Source of the DNA: Polaribacter litorisediminis
GTDB lineage: Bacteria; Bacteroidota; Bacteroidia; Flavobacteriales; Flavobacteriaceae
NCBI RefSeq assembly: GCF_019968605.1
Contig: NZ_CP082966.1
Span: forward strand, 1,971,001-2,035,000
Direction: 5' to 3'
DNA length: 64,000 nt
The notes below the pieces were generated by a model. It was not told the origin of the DNA. It saw nothing but the letters and a program-made list of their open reading frames with translations, and did not search any database. Made by a program: the position numbers and the translations under genes. This document shows, piece after piece, positions 25,900 to 35,000 of this stretch. The first letter of the stretch is position 1. Each line of letters begins with the position of its first letter.

Positions 25900-27788
25900 T
25901 ATTATTCTTTATGAAATTTTTATTTTTTTTGTTTCCTCTTACTTTATTTTGTCAAACTAATTTATCAGTTAAAAAACTTAATGATTCTATAGAATTAGCC
26001 ATACAATATAGAGATGGAGAAAAAGCAAAAAAATTAATAGACATGCTATCTTCGAAAGATTTATCTTCTTTTGAAGATAGATTTTTATTAAATAAAAATA
26101 TCTTTTTTTATCATTTTATACAAAAAGAATTTGATAGTTGTCAACAACAAATTTTAACGATTAATAGATATAAGCAAAAGCTTTCAGAAAGAACTAAAGC
26201 AAAACATAATGTTAATATTGCTTTTTTAAAAAGTTCACAAAATAAAATAGATTCTAGTGCAATTTATTTTGTAAAAGCATTAAATTTTTACGAAAAAGAC
26301 TCTACTGAATATCTTGATAAAAAAACAACTATTTATTCTGGTTTGTACTCACTTTATAGACGAATAGGCAATAAAGAAAAAGAACTAATCTATTTAAAAT
26401 TATATGTAAAAGAATCAAAAAAAAATAAGTCAAAAAGAAGTATTGCGTATAGCTTAAATAGTTTAGCCGTATTTTATGACAATAATAATGAGCCAAAAAA
26501 AGCTTTAAAAAATTTTAGAGAGGCCCTAACCTATATAGAATCAGAAATCGGAGCTCAAGCAATTTATCAAAATATTGGTTCAATTTATTTAAACCACTAT
26601 AATAATATTGATTCTGCTTACTACTATAATAAAAAAGCTATTAATCAAAATACTTCAAAAAGAACTTTGGCTCATATTCATTATGATTTGTCTATTATAG
26701 CAAAAAGAAAAAATGATTTACTACTAGAAAATAATGAACTGCAAAAAGCTTTAAAAAACATAAAATTAGATCCTTTTCAAGAATTAGAGGTTAAGATTTA
26801 TAAAGATTTATCAGAGAATACTAAAAAACTCAAAAATTATAAGGAGTCTTTACTTTATTTAGAAAAATATGATTCATTGAATAATGTTATAAAAAATCAG
26901 TCTTTAATTGAGAAGGTGGAAGATATTGAAATTAAATACCAAACTGAAAAAAAAGAAAGGGAAAATCTTCAATTAAAAGTTGATAAAGAAAAAAATAAAA
27001 GTTACTTAATAGTATCAGTATTGTCTTTAGTTTTAATAAGTATCATTGGTACACTAACCTTACAAAACTCTAAAAGGAAAAGAAAAGTCTTAGAACAACA
27101 AAAAGAACTCGAAAAGCAAAAAAACCTAACGTTAATAAAAGAACAAGAAATAACCACCATAAACGCAATGGTAGATGGGCAAGAAAAAGAACGAAAACAA
27201 ATTGCCGAAGATTTACACGATAATTTAGGTTCTGTGTTAGCAACTTTAAAATTACATTTTGATAATTTAAAAATTAATAGAGAAAAGAAAAAAATTAATC
27301 AAGATGAACTGTTCAATAAAACAGAAAAACTAATCGATGATGCCTATTTAAAAGTGCGTAGCATAGCGCATGCCAAAAATGCAGGAGTGATTGCAAATAA
27401 AGGGTTGCTGGTTGCTGTAAAAATGATGGCAGAAAAAATATCCTCTGCAGATAGCATCAAAATTGAAGTTGTTGATTTTAATCTTGTTAAGCGCTTAGAA
27501 AATAATTTAGAAATTACTGTTTTTAGAATTATTCAAGAACTAATGACCAATATTATCAAACATGCTAATGCAAAAAATGTTACGATAAATATTTCTTTAT
27601 TCGATAAAAATTTAAATATTATAGTAGAGGATGATGGCGTAGGCTTTGATATAAATACAGTTGAGCTAAATGATGGTATGGGGATCCATTCTATAAAAAC
27701 AAGGATTCAGTATTTAAAAGGTACTTTTACTATTGATACAACTTTGGGCAAAGGAAGCTCCATAATTATGGATATTCCGATTCTATAA
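25896..27788 (+). CDS. TPR-containing sensor histidine kinase 2 (HisKA_3)
   Basis: The 630-residue paralogue of kinase 1 has an N-terminal signal segment, a longer TPR region (about 30-340), one membrane helix (about 365-387), a coiled coil and the catalytic part with His441 (AEDLHDNLGS), LMTNIIKHANA, DDGVGFD and GMGIHSIKTRI. Translation can begin at 25896 (overlapping the previous stop) or at the ATG at 25911. From about 27146 to 27453 its DNA is almost identical to kinase 1, in contrast to the divergent sensor. A LuxR-type regulator follows 61 bp later. The sensors probably read different signals into one regulator. Confidence 0.95.
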   Translation: MILFFMKFLFFLFPLTLFCQTNLSVKKLNDSIELAIQYRDGEKAKKLIDMLSSKDLSSFEDRFLLNKNIFFYHFIQKEFDSCQQQILTINRYKQKLSERTKAKHNVNIAFLKSSQNKIDSSAIYFVKALNFYEKDSTEYLDKKTTIYSGLYSLYRRIGNKEKELIYLKLYVKESKKNKSKRSIAYSLNSLAVFYDNNNEPKKALKNFREALTYIESEIGAQAIYQNIGSIYLNHYNNIDSAYYYNKKAINQNTSKRTLAHIHYDLSIIAKRKNDLLLENNELQKALKNIKLDPFQELEVKIYKDLSENTKKLKNYKESLLYLEKYDSLNNVIKNQSLIEKVEDIEIKYQTEKKERENLQLKVDKEKNKSYLIVSVLSLVLISIIGTLTLQNSKRKRKVLEQQKELEKQKNLTLIKEQEITTINAMVDGQEKERKQIAEDLHDNLGSVLATLKLHFDNLKINREKKKINQDELFNKTEKLIDDAYLKVRSIAHAKNAGVIANKGLLVAVKMMAEKISSADSIKIEVVDFNLVKRLENNLEITVFRIIQELMTNIIKHANAKNVTINISLFDKNLNIIVEDDGVGFDINTVELNDGMGIHSIKTRIQYLKGTFTIDTTLGKGSSIIMDIPIL

Positions 27789-27806
27789 ATACCTACATAT
27801 AGGTAT
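27789..27806. promoter_or_regulatory. Operator-like dyad, site 3
   Basis: ATACCTACATATAGGTAT, near-perfect dyad (ATACCTA/TAGGTAT), 43 bp before the response regulator start. Its centre is about 45 bp before the predicted transcription start near 27842, the place where activators of this type bind. Confidence 0.65.
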
Positions 27807-27828
27807 TTTTAAAGCATACACCATTTCT

Positions 27829-27836
27829 TATCTTTG
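27829..27836 (+). promoter_or_regulatory. -7 element of the LuxR-type regulator gene
   Basis: TATCTTTG, exact TAnnTTTG, 40 bp downstream of the start of dyad site 3; no TTTG -33 box at the right distance, consistent with activator dependence. Confidence 0.65.
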
Positions 27837-27849
27837 AAAAAAATAGTGA

Positions 27850-28491
27850 ATGATAACAATAATAATGGCAGAAGACCATCAAATGTTAATTGATGGGGTA
27901 AAATCTTTCTATGAGTATGATGAAGAAATAAGCATAATTGACACAGCAAACAATGGTGATGAATTGGTGAAATTAGTCACTTTAAAACAGCCTAAATTAG
28001 TGATAACGGATATTAGAATGCCAGTAATGGATGGCATTCAAGCCACAAAAGCCATCAAAAAAAAATTTCCTCATATTTATATTTTGGCAATGACCATGTT
28101 TGATCAACCAGATGCTATCAAACAAATGATTGATGCAGGTGCAACTGGTTATATTTTAAAGAATTCTGGAATAAAAATGCTCTCAAAAGCAATATTTGCG
28201 GTCACCAAAGGAGAAACTTTTTTTGATCCAAATGTGGCTTTTAACTTTATGAATGATTATATCGATGATAATGTTACAGTCGGAGAATCTCAAAACATCA
28301 TTTTATCAAACAGAGAAAAAGAAATTTTACAACTAATTGCAGATGGAAAAACTTCTAAAGAAATTTCTGAAAACCTATTTATTGCCAAAACAACAGTAGA
28401 TACTCACCGAAAAAACATGATTAGAAAATTAAATTTAGCTAATGGAAATGAATTAATTAAACACGCAATTGAAACGAAATATAAGTTTTAA
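27850..28491 (+). CDS. LuxR/NarL-type response regulator
   Basis: A 213-residue regulator with a receiver (about 3-120; acidic AEDH, phospho-acceptor Asp54 in VITDIRMPVMDG, Lys in ILKNSG) and a C-terminal LuxR helix-turn-helix (about 150-210; LSNREKEILQLIADGKTSKEIS, VDTHRKNMIRKL). It follows two HisKA_3 kinases, the class that phosphorylates NarL-type regulators, and is their likely common partner. Its own promoter and those of both kinase units carry the same dyad, suggesting autoregulation. The gene end overlaps recQ, which is convergent, by 4 bases. Confidence 0.96.
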   Translation: MITIIMAEDHQMLIDGVKSFYEYDEEISIIDTANNGDELVKLVTLKQPKLVITDIRMPVMDGIQATKAIKKKFPHIYILAMTMFDQPDAIKQMIDAGATGYILKNSGIKMLSKAIFAVTKGETFFDPNVAFNFMNDYIDDNVTVGESQNIILSNREKEILQLIADGKTSKEISENLFIAKTTVDTHRKNMIRKLNLANGNELIKHAIETKYKF

Positions 28492-30671
28492 TTCCCTACT
28501 TCATTAAAAAACTTAATTCGCATTAAACGCAATTCTTCTTCATCATAATCACCATCAAATTCATTCAGCGCTTCTTCAATATCATCGGTTTCAGCTTCCA
28601 TAAAGTACTCATAGATTTCCTCTTGTTGCTCTTCATCTAATAGTTCGTCTAAAGCATAATTGATATTTAACTTTGTGCCTGAAAAAATAATTACCTCCAT
28701 CTCTTTAATCAATTCATTCATTTCTAGACCTTTTGATTTAGAAATATCTTCTAATGGTAATTTTTTATCTGTATTTTGAATAACAAACAATTTTAAACCT
28801 GAATTTAAACCCGTACTTTTTACAATTAAATCATCTGGTCTTAAAATGTCATTTTCATCCACATAATCAGAAATTAATTTCACAAAATCTTTACCAAATT
28901 TTCTTGCCTTGCCCTCTCCTACGCCATGAACCGTGGCGAGTTCTGGTAAAGTAATTGGATATTTTAAAGCCATATCTTGCAAAGAAGGATCTTGAAAAAC
29001 AGCAAATGGAGGAACTCCTTGTTTAATGGCTACTTTTTTTCGTAAACTTTTAAGCAACAGCACTAAATTTTCATCGGCTATACCTCCTAAAGATTTAGCA
29101 TTTGTTATGATGACATTATCATTTTCTGCACTATAAGAATGATCTTCCGTCATCATAAACGAGGTAGGATTTTGAATATAATAATCCCCTTCTTCTGTTA
29201 ATTTAACAACGCCATATTGCTCTATTTCTTTTTTAATAAAATGAACTACTAAAACTTGGCGAATCAAAGCCATCCAATAAGACGCTGGCTTATCTTTACC
29301 AATACCAAAATAAGATTGTAAATGTGTTTTATGTGAGGTTAGTAATGCGTTTTCTTTTCCTATTATTGTATTGACTATTTCTTTAGACTTGTATTTCTGC
29401 AGTGTTTCTTTAACCACTTTTAAAAGTATAACAACATCATCTTTCGCTTCATGTTTTTTCTTCGGGTTTCTTGAGTTATCATCCATATCTGCTCCTGCAC
29501 CATTTATTTCGTCAAAATCTTCACCAAAATAATGCAACAAATATTTACGTCGATTCATAGATGTTTCTGCATAACCCACCACTTCTTGTAATAAAGCATG
29601 CCCTATTTCTTGCTCTGCAATTGGCTTACTCGCCATAAATTTCTCTAATTTTTCGATATCTTTATAAGCATAAAAAGCCAAACAATAGCCTTCACCGTCG
29701 TCACGACCTGCCCTACCCGTTTCTTGGTAATAGCTTTCTAAACTTTTAGGAATATCATGATGAATTACAAAACGAACATCAGGTTTATCAATTCCCATTC
29801 CAAAAGCAATGGTTGCTACAACAACATCACAATCTTCCATTAAGAACATATCTTGATGTTTTACTCTAGTTTTAGCATCTAAACCAGCATGATAAGGAAC
29901 TGCTTTGAGACCATTTACCTGCAAAACCTGAGCAACTTCCTCAACTTTTTTACGGCTTAAACAATAAATAATACCAGATTTACCTTCTCTTTGTTTTACA
30001 AAACGAATAATATCTTTCTCAACTTCTTTTGTTTTCGGTCTTACTTCATAAAATAAATTAGCTCTATTAAAAGAAGCTTTAAATCTATTAGCATCTGTAA
30101 TTCCTAAAGTTTTTAAAATATCTTCTTGTACTTTTTCAGTGGCTGTCGCTGTTAAACAAATAACAGGAACCTTATCGATAGCACTAATAATGTGTTTTAA
30201 ATTCCGGTATTCTGGTCTAAAGTCGTGACCCCATTCAGAAATACAATGCGCTTCATCAATAGCCACAAAAGATATTTTTTGTGTCCTTAAAAATGCAACA
30301 TATTCTTCCTTAATCAAAGATTCTGGCGCAACATACAACATTTTTGTAATACCACTTGCGATATCTGCTTTAACGCGCGCGATATCCGTTTTATTTAAGG
30401 ACGAATTTAAAACATGCGCTACGCCGTGTTGTTCAGAAATACCCCTAATGGCATCAACTTGATTTTTCATCAAAGCTATTAAAGGCGAAACCACTATAGC
30501 AGTACCTTCTGCCATTAAAGCAGGCAATTGATAGCATAGAGATTTACCTCCGCCTGTTGGCATTATCACAAAAGTATTATGATTGCTTACGATACTTTTT
30601 ATTACTTCTTCTTGTAATCCTTTGAACTTGTTAAATCCAAAAAATTTTTTAAGAGGACCATGTAAATCCAT
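28488..30671 (-). CDS. recQ: ATP-dependent DNA helicase RecQ
   Basis: A 727-residue 3'-5' helicase of recombination and fork repair. Motifs: Walker A MPTGGGKSLCYQLPAL, DEAHCISEWGHDFRP (motif II with the RecQ aromatic-rich loop), TATAT and the ETGRAGRD motif VI. RQC and HRDC regions follow (about 380-620; HRDC with LPELATVHGVGEGKARKFG). The C-terminal tail is unusually acidic (many Glu/Asp, residues 675-720). The usual zinc-binding cysteines of the E. coli RQC domain are not evident around MNRRKYLLHYFGED, as in some Bacteroidota homologues. Divergent from kdsD. Confidence 0.96.
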   Translation of the reverse strand: MDLHGPLKKFFGFNKFKGLQEEVIKSIVSNHNTFVIMPTGGGKSLCYQLPALMAEGTAIVVSPLIALMKNQVDAIRGISEQHGVAHVLNSSLNKTDIARVKADIASGITKMLYVAPESLIKEEYVAFLRTQKISFVAIDEAHCISEWGHDFRPEYRNLKHIISAIDKVPVICLTATATEKVQEDILKTLGITDANRFKASFNRANLFYEVRPKTKEVEKDIIRFVKQREGKSGIIYCLSRKKVEEVAQVLQVNGLKAVPYHAGLDAKTRVKHQDMFLMEDCDVVVATIAFGMGIDKPDVRFVIHHDIPKSLESYYQETGRAGRDDGEGYCLAFYAYKDIEKLEKFMASKPIAEQEIGHALLQEVVGYAETSMNRRKYLLHYFGEDFDEINGAGADMDDNSRNPKKKHEAKDDVVILLKVVKETLQKYKSKEIVNTIIGKENALLTSHKTHLQSYFGIGKDKPASYWMALIRQVLVVHFIKKEIEQYGVVKLTEEGDYYIQNPTSFMMTEDHSYSAENDNVIITNAKSLGGIADENLVLLLKSLRKKVAIKQGVPPFAVFQDPSLQDMALKYPITLPELATVHGVGEGKARKFGKDFVKLISDYVDENDILRPDDLIVKSTGLNSGLKLFVIQNTDKKLPLEDISKSKGLEMNELIKEMEVIIFSGTKLNINYALDELLDEEQQEEIYEYFMEAETDDIEEALNEFDGDYDEEELRLMRIKFFNEVGN

Positions 30672-30720
30672 TCAATATAAATTTTGTTAAATTAAAAAGA
30701 CAAACCTTATAATTATATTA

Positions 30721-30751
30721 TTTGTCTAAACTTATTTTTATAGTAAATTTG
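30721..30751 (+). promoter_or_regulatory. Bacteroidota-type promoter of kdsD operon
   Basis: TTTG (30721-30724), 19-bp spacer, TAAATTTG (30744-30751): both consensus elements at ideal spacing. Confidence 0.8.
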
Positions 30752-30808
30752 TCTTGATAATATATCTAAAGATATAACTTTTTTTTATTCTGATAAAATA
30801 CTAAACAC

Positions 30809-31777
30809 TTGAAAAATCAATCTTCAATTATTACAAACGCCAAAAAAACAATTTTAGCAGAAAGTAAAGCCATTGCTAATTTAGCAAATTTAATTAATGT
30901 AGATTTTGAAAATGCCATTAAATATATTTATAATTTTAAAGGTAGAGTAATTGTTACAGGAATTGGAAAAAGTGCCAATATTGCCACAAAAATTGTAGCT
31001 ACTTTTAATTCTACAGGAACACCAGCCGTTTTTATGCATGCCGCAGACGCTATCCATGGAGATCTAGGCAATGTTTTAGAAGATGATATAGTCATCTGCA
31101 TTTCTAAAAGCGGCAATACACCAGAAATAAAAGTATTAGTGCCTTTAATTAAAAATTATGGAAATAAAATTATTGCTATAACTGGCAATATTGACTCATT
31201 TCTAGGAAAAAATGCTGATTTTACTTTAAATACTTTTGTAGAAAAAGAAGCTTGTCCTAATAATTTGGCCCCCACAACAAGTACTACTGCACAATTAGTG
31301 ATGGGTGATGCTTTAGCGGTTTGTTTGTTAGAATTAAAAGGCTTTACAAGTAAAGATTTTGCAAAATATCATCCAGGAGGTGCTTTAGGAAAACGACTTT
31401 ACTTAAGAGTTTCTGATTTAATAGAAAACAACGAATTACCTCAAGTTACTGAAAATGATTCTATTGCAAAAGTAATTATAGAAATATCGGAGAAGCGTTT
31501 GGGAGTTACAGCCGTTATAAAAGACCATAAAGTTATTGGTATTATTACAGACGGAGACATTAGAAGAATGTTAAGTAAAACAACAAAAATTGATGATTTT
31601 GTAGCAAAAGATATTATGGGCAAAAACCCAAAAACGATTCATAAAGACGCTATGGCAATTGAAGCTTTAGATGCCCTAGAAAATAATAGTATCACTCAAA
31701 TTTTAGCTGTAGATGACGATAATAATTATGCAGGAGTTGTACATTTACATGATTTAATTAAAGAAGGTATTTTTTAA
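30809..31777 (+). CDS. kdsD: Arabinose-5-phosphate isomerase (KpsF/GutQ/KdsD)
   Basis: A 322-residue protein with an N-terminal SIS sugar-isomerase domain (about 40-175; VIVTGIGKSANIA, ICISKSGNTPEI, LAPTTSTTAQLVMGDALA) and two CBS domains (about 205-322). It makes D-arabinose 5-phosphate from ribulose 5-phosphate, the first step to Kdo in lipopolysaccharide. The start codon is TTG at 30809, 57 bp after the promoter; no better ATG precedes the SIS domain. It overlaps tatC by one base, so they are co-transcribed. Confidence 0.95.
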   Translation: MKNQSSIITNAKKTILAESKAIANLANLINVDFENAIKYIYNFKGRVIVTGIGKSANIATKIVATFNSTGTPAVFMHAADAIHGDLGNVLEDDIVICISKSGNTPEIKVLVPLIKNYGNKIIAITGNIDSFLGKNADFTLNTFVEKEACPNNLAPTTSTTAQLVMGDALAVCLLELKGFTSKDFAKYHPGGALGKRLYLRVSDLIENNELPQVTENDSIAKVIIEISEKRLGVTAVIKDHKVIGIITDGDIRRMLSKTTKIDDFVAKDIMGKNPKTIHKDAMAIEALDALENNSITQILAVDDDNNYAGVVHLHDLIKEGIF

Positions 31778-32592
31778 TGGCTACACAACAAAAAGAAATG
31801 TCTTTTTTAGGACATTTAGAGGAATTAAGATGGCATTTAGTGCGAAGTGCTTCAGCGATTTTTATTTTTGCTATCATCTTTTTTATTTTTTCTGAGCAAG
31901 TTTACAATCATTTCCTACTAGCACATTTAAAATCGGACTTTTTTACCTATCAACTATTTTGTGACTTCTTTAATTTATTTGGTATGGAAAGTGATTTTTG
32001 CAGCGTTAATTTTGCTGAAAAAAAACTACAAAGTATAAAAGTTACTTCTCAATTAATGAACTCTATTTGGTCTTCATTTATATTAGGTATCATTGTTTCC
32101 TTTCCTTATTTACTTTGGGAAATTTGGCGTTTTGTTTCCCCAGGATTAACCCCTAACGAAATTAAAAGATCAAGAGGTTTTATTTTTATCGCATCTTTGC
32201 TGTTTTTTATCGGGGTTTTATTTAGTTTCTATGTCATAGCGCCCATCTCCATTAACTTCTTATACAATTATCAAATTACAGATGCTATTGAAAACAGCTT
32301 TACACTAGAATCTCATATAGGACTGGTTACAAACATGTTACTAGGAGTTTCTGTGTTATTTGAATTACCTGTATTAATTTATTTCTTAACAAAAATCGGA
32401 CTCATAACACCAGAATTTTTAAAGAGATACAGAAAACATGCTTTGGTGGTTGTACTAATTGTCGCCGCAATTATTACACCTCCAGATGTAGCAAGTCAAG
32501 TTATAGTTGCTATACCAGTGCTTATTTTATATGAAGTAAGTATTACCGTTTCACGAAGAGTTATAAAAAATCAAGAGAAAAATGCCAAATAA
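31777..32592 (+). CDS. tatC: Sec-independent protein translocase TatC
   Basis: A 271-residue membrane protein with six helices, the receptor of the twin-arginine export system. It has the N-terminal motif MSFLGHLEELRWHL and the conserved SPGLTPNEIKRSRGF loop, with the Glu of the second periplasmic side region in FELPVLIYFL. There is an insert between helices 1 and 2 (about residues 45-85) that is longer than in E. coli, as usual in Bacteroidota. tatA is not in this window. It lies between kdsD (1-base overlap) and a carboxymuconolactone-decarboxylase-like gene (11-base overlap). Confidence 0.97.
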   Translation: MATQQKEMSFLGHLEELRWHLVRSASAIFIFAIIFFIFSEQVYNHFLLAHLKSDFFTYQLFCDFFNLFGMESDFCSVNFAEKKLQSIKVTSQLMNSIWSSFILGIIVSFPYLLWEIWRFVSPGLTPNEIKRSRGFIFIASLLFFIGVLFSFYVIAPISINFLYNYQITDAIENSFTLESHIGLVTNMLLGVSVLFELPVLIYFLTKIGLITPEFLKRYRKHALVVVLIVAAIITPPDVASQVIVAIPVLILYEVSITVSRRVIKNQEKNAK

Positions 32593-32938
32593 AGTTCAAG
32601 AGTTTAATGAGTATCGTCAGAAAATGAACGATAAAATTTTAGCGGATGACAATAAAGTCATCAAGCGAATTTTTAATTTAGATACAAATACATTTAAAGA
32701 AGGTCATTTGCCTGTAAAAACCAAAGAGTTGCTAGGTTTAGTAGCTTCTGCAGTTTTAAGATGTGATGATTGTATAAAATATCATTTAGAGTCTGCCATG
32801 AAAAATAACGTTACCAAAGAGGAAATGATGGAAACGATGTCTATTGCTACTTTAGTAGGAGGTACTATTGTAATTCCCCATTTAAGAAAAGCGGTTGAGT
32901 TTTGGGAAGCGCTAGAAAACGAAGCTAAAAACGTATAA
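32582..32938 (+). CDS. Carboxymuconolactone decarboxylase/AhpD-like protein
   Basis: The 118-residue all-alpha protein carries the AhpD-like redox motif: LRCDDCIKYHLESA with the CxxC pair and following His. It belongs to the alkylhydroperoxidase/CMD superfamily, whose members reduce peroxides or act on ring lactones; the CxxC favours a peroxidase-type role. Its start overlaps tatC by 11 bases, and the lptB gene follows 88 bp later. The gene order kdsD-tatC-CMD-lptB is common in Flavobacteriaceae. Confidence 0.92.
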   Translation: MPNKVQEFNEYRQKMNDKILADDNKVIKRIFNLDTNTFKEGHLPVKTKELLGLVASAVLRCDDCIKYHLESAMKNNVTKEEMMETMSIATLVGGTIVIPHLRKAVEFWEALENEAKNV

Positions 32939-33026
32939 TTGTTTAAGAATGTTTTAAGAATTTCATAGTGTTATATTAAATACATTTACAAGACTAAATA
33001 ATTCTATAGTGATACATCAGAAAAAC

Positions 33027-33767
33027 ATGATTTTAAGAGCAGAAAACATTCAAAAAATTTACGGCGCAAGAAAAGTTGTAAAAAGCATTTCTTTAGAAGT
33101 AAAGCAAGGTGAAATTATCGGTCTTTTAGGACCCAATGGCGCTGGAAAAACAACATCTTTTTACATGATTGTTGGAATGATTAAACCCAATGCTGGTCAT
33201 ATTTATTTAAATGATGAAGAAATAACCAACGACGCAATGTACAAACGTGCGCAAAAAGGAATTGGGTATTTAGCGCAAGAAGCATCTGTATTTAGAAAAT
33301 TATCTGTAGAAGACAATATTTTGTCTGTTCTGCAATTTACAGATTTATCAAAAAAAGAACAAAAAATAAAATTAGAGTCTTTAATTGAAGAGTTTAATAT
33401 TGGTCATGTTCGTAAAAATAGAGGAGATTTACTTTCTGGAGGAGAAAGACGTAGAACAGAAATTGCTCGTTGCTTGGCTTCAGATCCAAGTTTTATTTTA
33501 CTAGACGAACCTTTTGCAGGAGTAGATCCTATCGCTGTAGAAGATATACAAAGCATTGTTGCACAATTAAAAACTAAAAATATAGGTATTTTAATTACAG
33601 ATCATGATGTGCAAGCTACTTTGGCTATTACAGATAAAACGTACTTGATGTATAATGGTAGTATCCTAAAAGAAGGCACGCCAGAAGAACTAGCTGCTGA
33701 TGAAATGGTGCGAAAAGTATATCTAGGAAAAGATTTTGAATTAAAAAAGAAAAGAGTTTTTCAATAA
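33027..33767 (+). CDS. lptB: LPS export ABC transporter ATP-binding protein LptB
   Basis: The 246-residue ATPase powers LPS extraction by LptFG. All ABC motifs are present: Walker A LLGPNGAGKTTSF, Q loop, signature LLSGGERRRTEIARC, Walker B FILLDEPFAGVDP and switch His in ITDHDV. The family-specific AQKGIGYLAQEASVFRKLSV segment identifies LptB. I take the ATG at 33027 (MILRAENIQKIYG); a GTG at 33009 would add six residues. Followed at once by a bidirectional terminator shared with the convergent kinase gene. Confidence 0.96.
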   Translation: MILRAENIQKIYGARKVVKSISLEVKQGEIIGLLGPNGAGKTTSFYMIVGMIKPNAGHIYLNDEEITNDAMYKRAQKGIGYLAQEASVFRKLSVEDNILSVLQFTDLSKKEQKIKLESLIEEFNIGHVRKNRGDLLSGGERRRTEIARCLASDPSFILLDEPFAGVDPIAVEDIQSIVAQLKTKNIGILITDHDVQATLAITDKTYLMYNGSILKEGTPEELAADEMVRKVYLGKDFELKKKRVFQ

Positions 33768-33768
33768 A

Positions 33769-33797
33769 AGCAAAAAATCCTAAGACAATTTTTTGCT
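33769..33797. terminator. Bidirectional terminator
   Basis: AGCAAAAAAT (33769-33778) and ATTTTTTGCT (33788-33797) form a perfect 10-bp stem between two convergent genes; the right arm overlaps the kinase stop codon. Confidence 0.75.
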
Positions 33798-34995
33798 ACA
33801 CATGTTCTTTTATTGAAAAATGAAAAGAAACCCCTTTAAAACCATCTGCTCTATCTTTTAAATAAATTTCACCCTCTAACCTTTCAACTATAGATTTAAC
33901 GGTTGCCAAGCCTATTCCTGTGTTTTCATTATTGGTGTTTTCTAAGGTTTCCAACATCACAAAAACTTTTTCCCAATATTTTTCATCAACTCCTGGACCA
34001 TTGTCTTTGTATGTAAGATGATAATATTCTCCTTCTTTCATGCAGGCTACATCAATTTCAACCTTCTCTTCATCACAGAATTTTCTGGAATTTGAGATTA
34101 AATTCTGAAAAATTTGAACAAATCCTATTTTAGAGCTTTTAATATTCATATTAGTAGCGCTTAAAACCATTTTATTTTCAAAATCAGTATGACTAACAAT
34201 ACTTTCTAAGAGTGTTTTTAAATTAAACTCCTCGTAAATAATATTTTCAGTATTTACCTTTGTGTATTCTAAAATATCATTAATCAAAGCACCCATATAA
34301 ACCATTCTTCCATCTATGAGGTTTAAATATTCTTCTGCTTGTGTATCTTTAAATAGATTGATATGGTCTTCTTTTAACAGATCAATCAAATAATTAACAC
34401 CACTAATAGGAGATTTTAAATCATGTGTTAATCGATAAGCGAAATTATTTAATTGTTCATTTAGGTTTGTTACTTTTTTATTTAATTCTTGAAGCTCATA
34501 ATTCTTCTTTCTTAATTCTAGTAAACTAACGACTTGTTTTGCAAGTAATTTTAAAGAATTTTTTTGAGCTAAATTCAACTCTCTCGGTTTACTATCAATA
34601 ACACACAAGGTACCTAAAGGAAATCCTTCTGAAGTATTTAAAGGTGCTCCTGCATAAAAAATTACATTTGGGTTTCCTGTTGTTAAAGGGTTATCAAAAA
34701 AACGTTCGTCTTTTGTAGCATCATTTACAATAAATAACTCGTCAGGATTTAAAATGCTATGTGCACAAAAAGCAAAATCTCTTGACGTTTCTCTAGCATC
34801 CAATCCATGATTGGATTTAAACCACTGCCTGTCTTTATCTATTAATGAAATCAGTGCTATGGGAGAATTACAAATACCGGATGCAATTTTAGCAATGGCA
34901 TCATAATCTTCTTCTGGTAAAGAATCTAAAATGTTATAATTATCTAAAACATTTAACCTTTCTGCTTCATTTTTCGGAAGGACGGCTTTCTTCAT
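33796..34995 (-). CDS. GAF-domain sensor histidine kinase
   Basis: The 399-residue soluble protein has a GAF domain (about 25-160; DRQWFKSNHGL, FCAHSIL and GFPLGTLCVID), a short coiled coil, a HisKA domain with His191 (FAYRLTHDLKSPISG) and an ATP-binding domain (QNLISNSRKFC, YKDNGPGVDE, NTGIGLATVKSIVE). There is no receiver domain and no adjacent response regulator. The GAF type with FCAHSI resembles those often fused to phytochrome-like or diguanylate proteins, but no chromophore Cys motif is evident. Its start lies 5 bp after the stop of pssA, so it is the second gene of that transcript. Confidence 0.94.
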   Translation of the reverse strand: MKKAVLPKNEAERLNVLDNYNILDSLPEEDYDAIAKIASGICNSPIALISLIDKDRQWFKSNHGLDARETSRDFAFCAHSILNPDELFIVNDATKDERFFDNPLTTGNPNVIFYAGAPLNTSEGFPLGTLCVIDSKPRELNLAQKNSLKLLAKQVVSLLELRKKNYELQELNKKVTNLNEQLNNFAYRLTHDLKSPISGVNYLIDLLKEDHINLFKDTQAEEYLNLIDGRMVYMGALINDILEYTKVNTENIIYEEFNLKTLLESIVSHTDFENKMVLSATNMNIKSSKIGFVQIFQNLISNSRKFCDEEKVEIDVACMKEGEYYHLTYKDNGPGVDEKYWEKVFVMLETLENTNNENTGIGLATVKSIVERLEGEIYLKDRADGFKGVSFHFSIKEHV

Positions 34996-35000
34996 GAATT

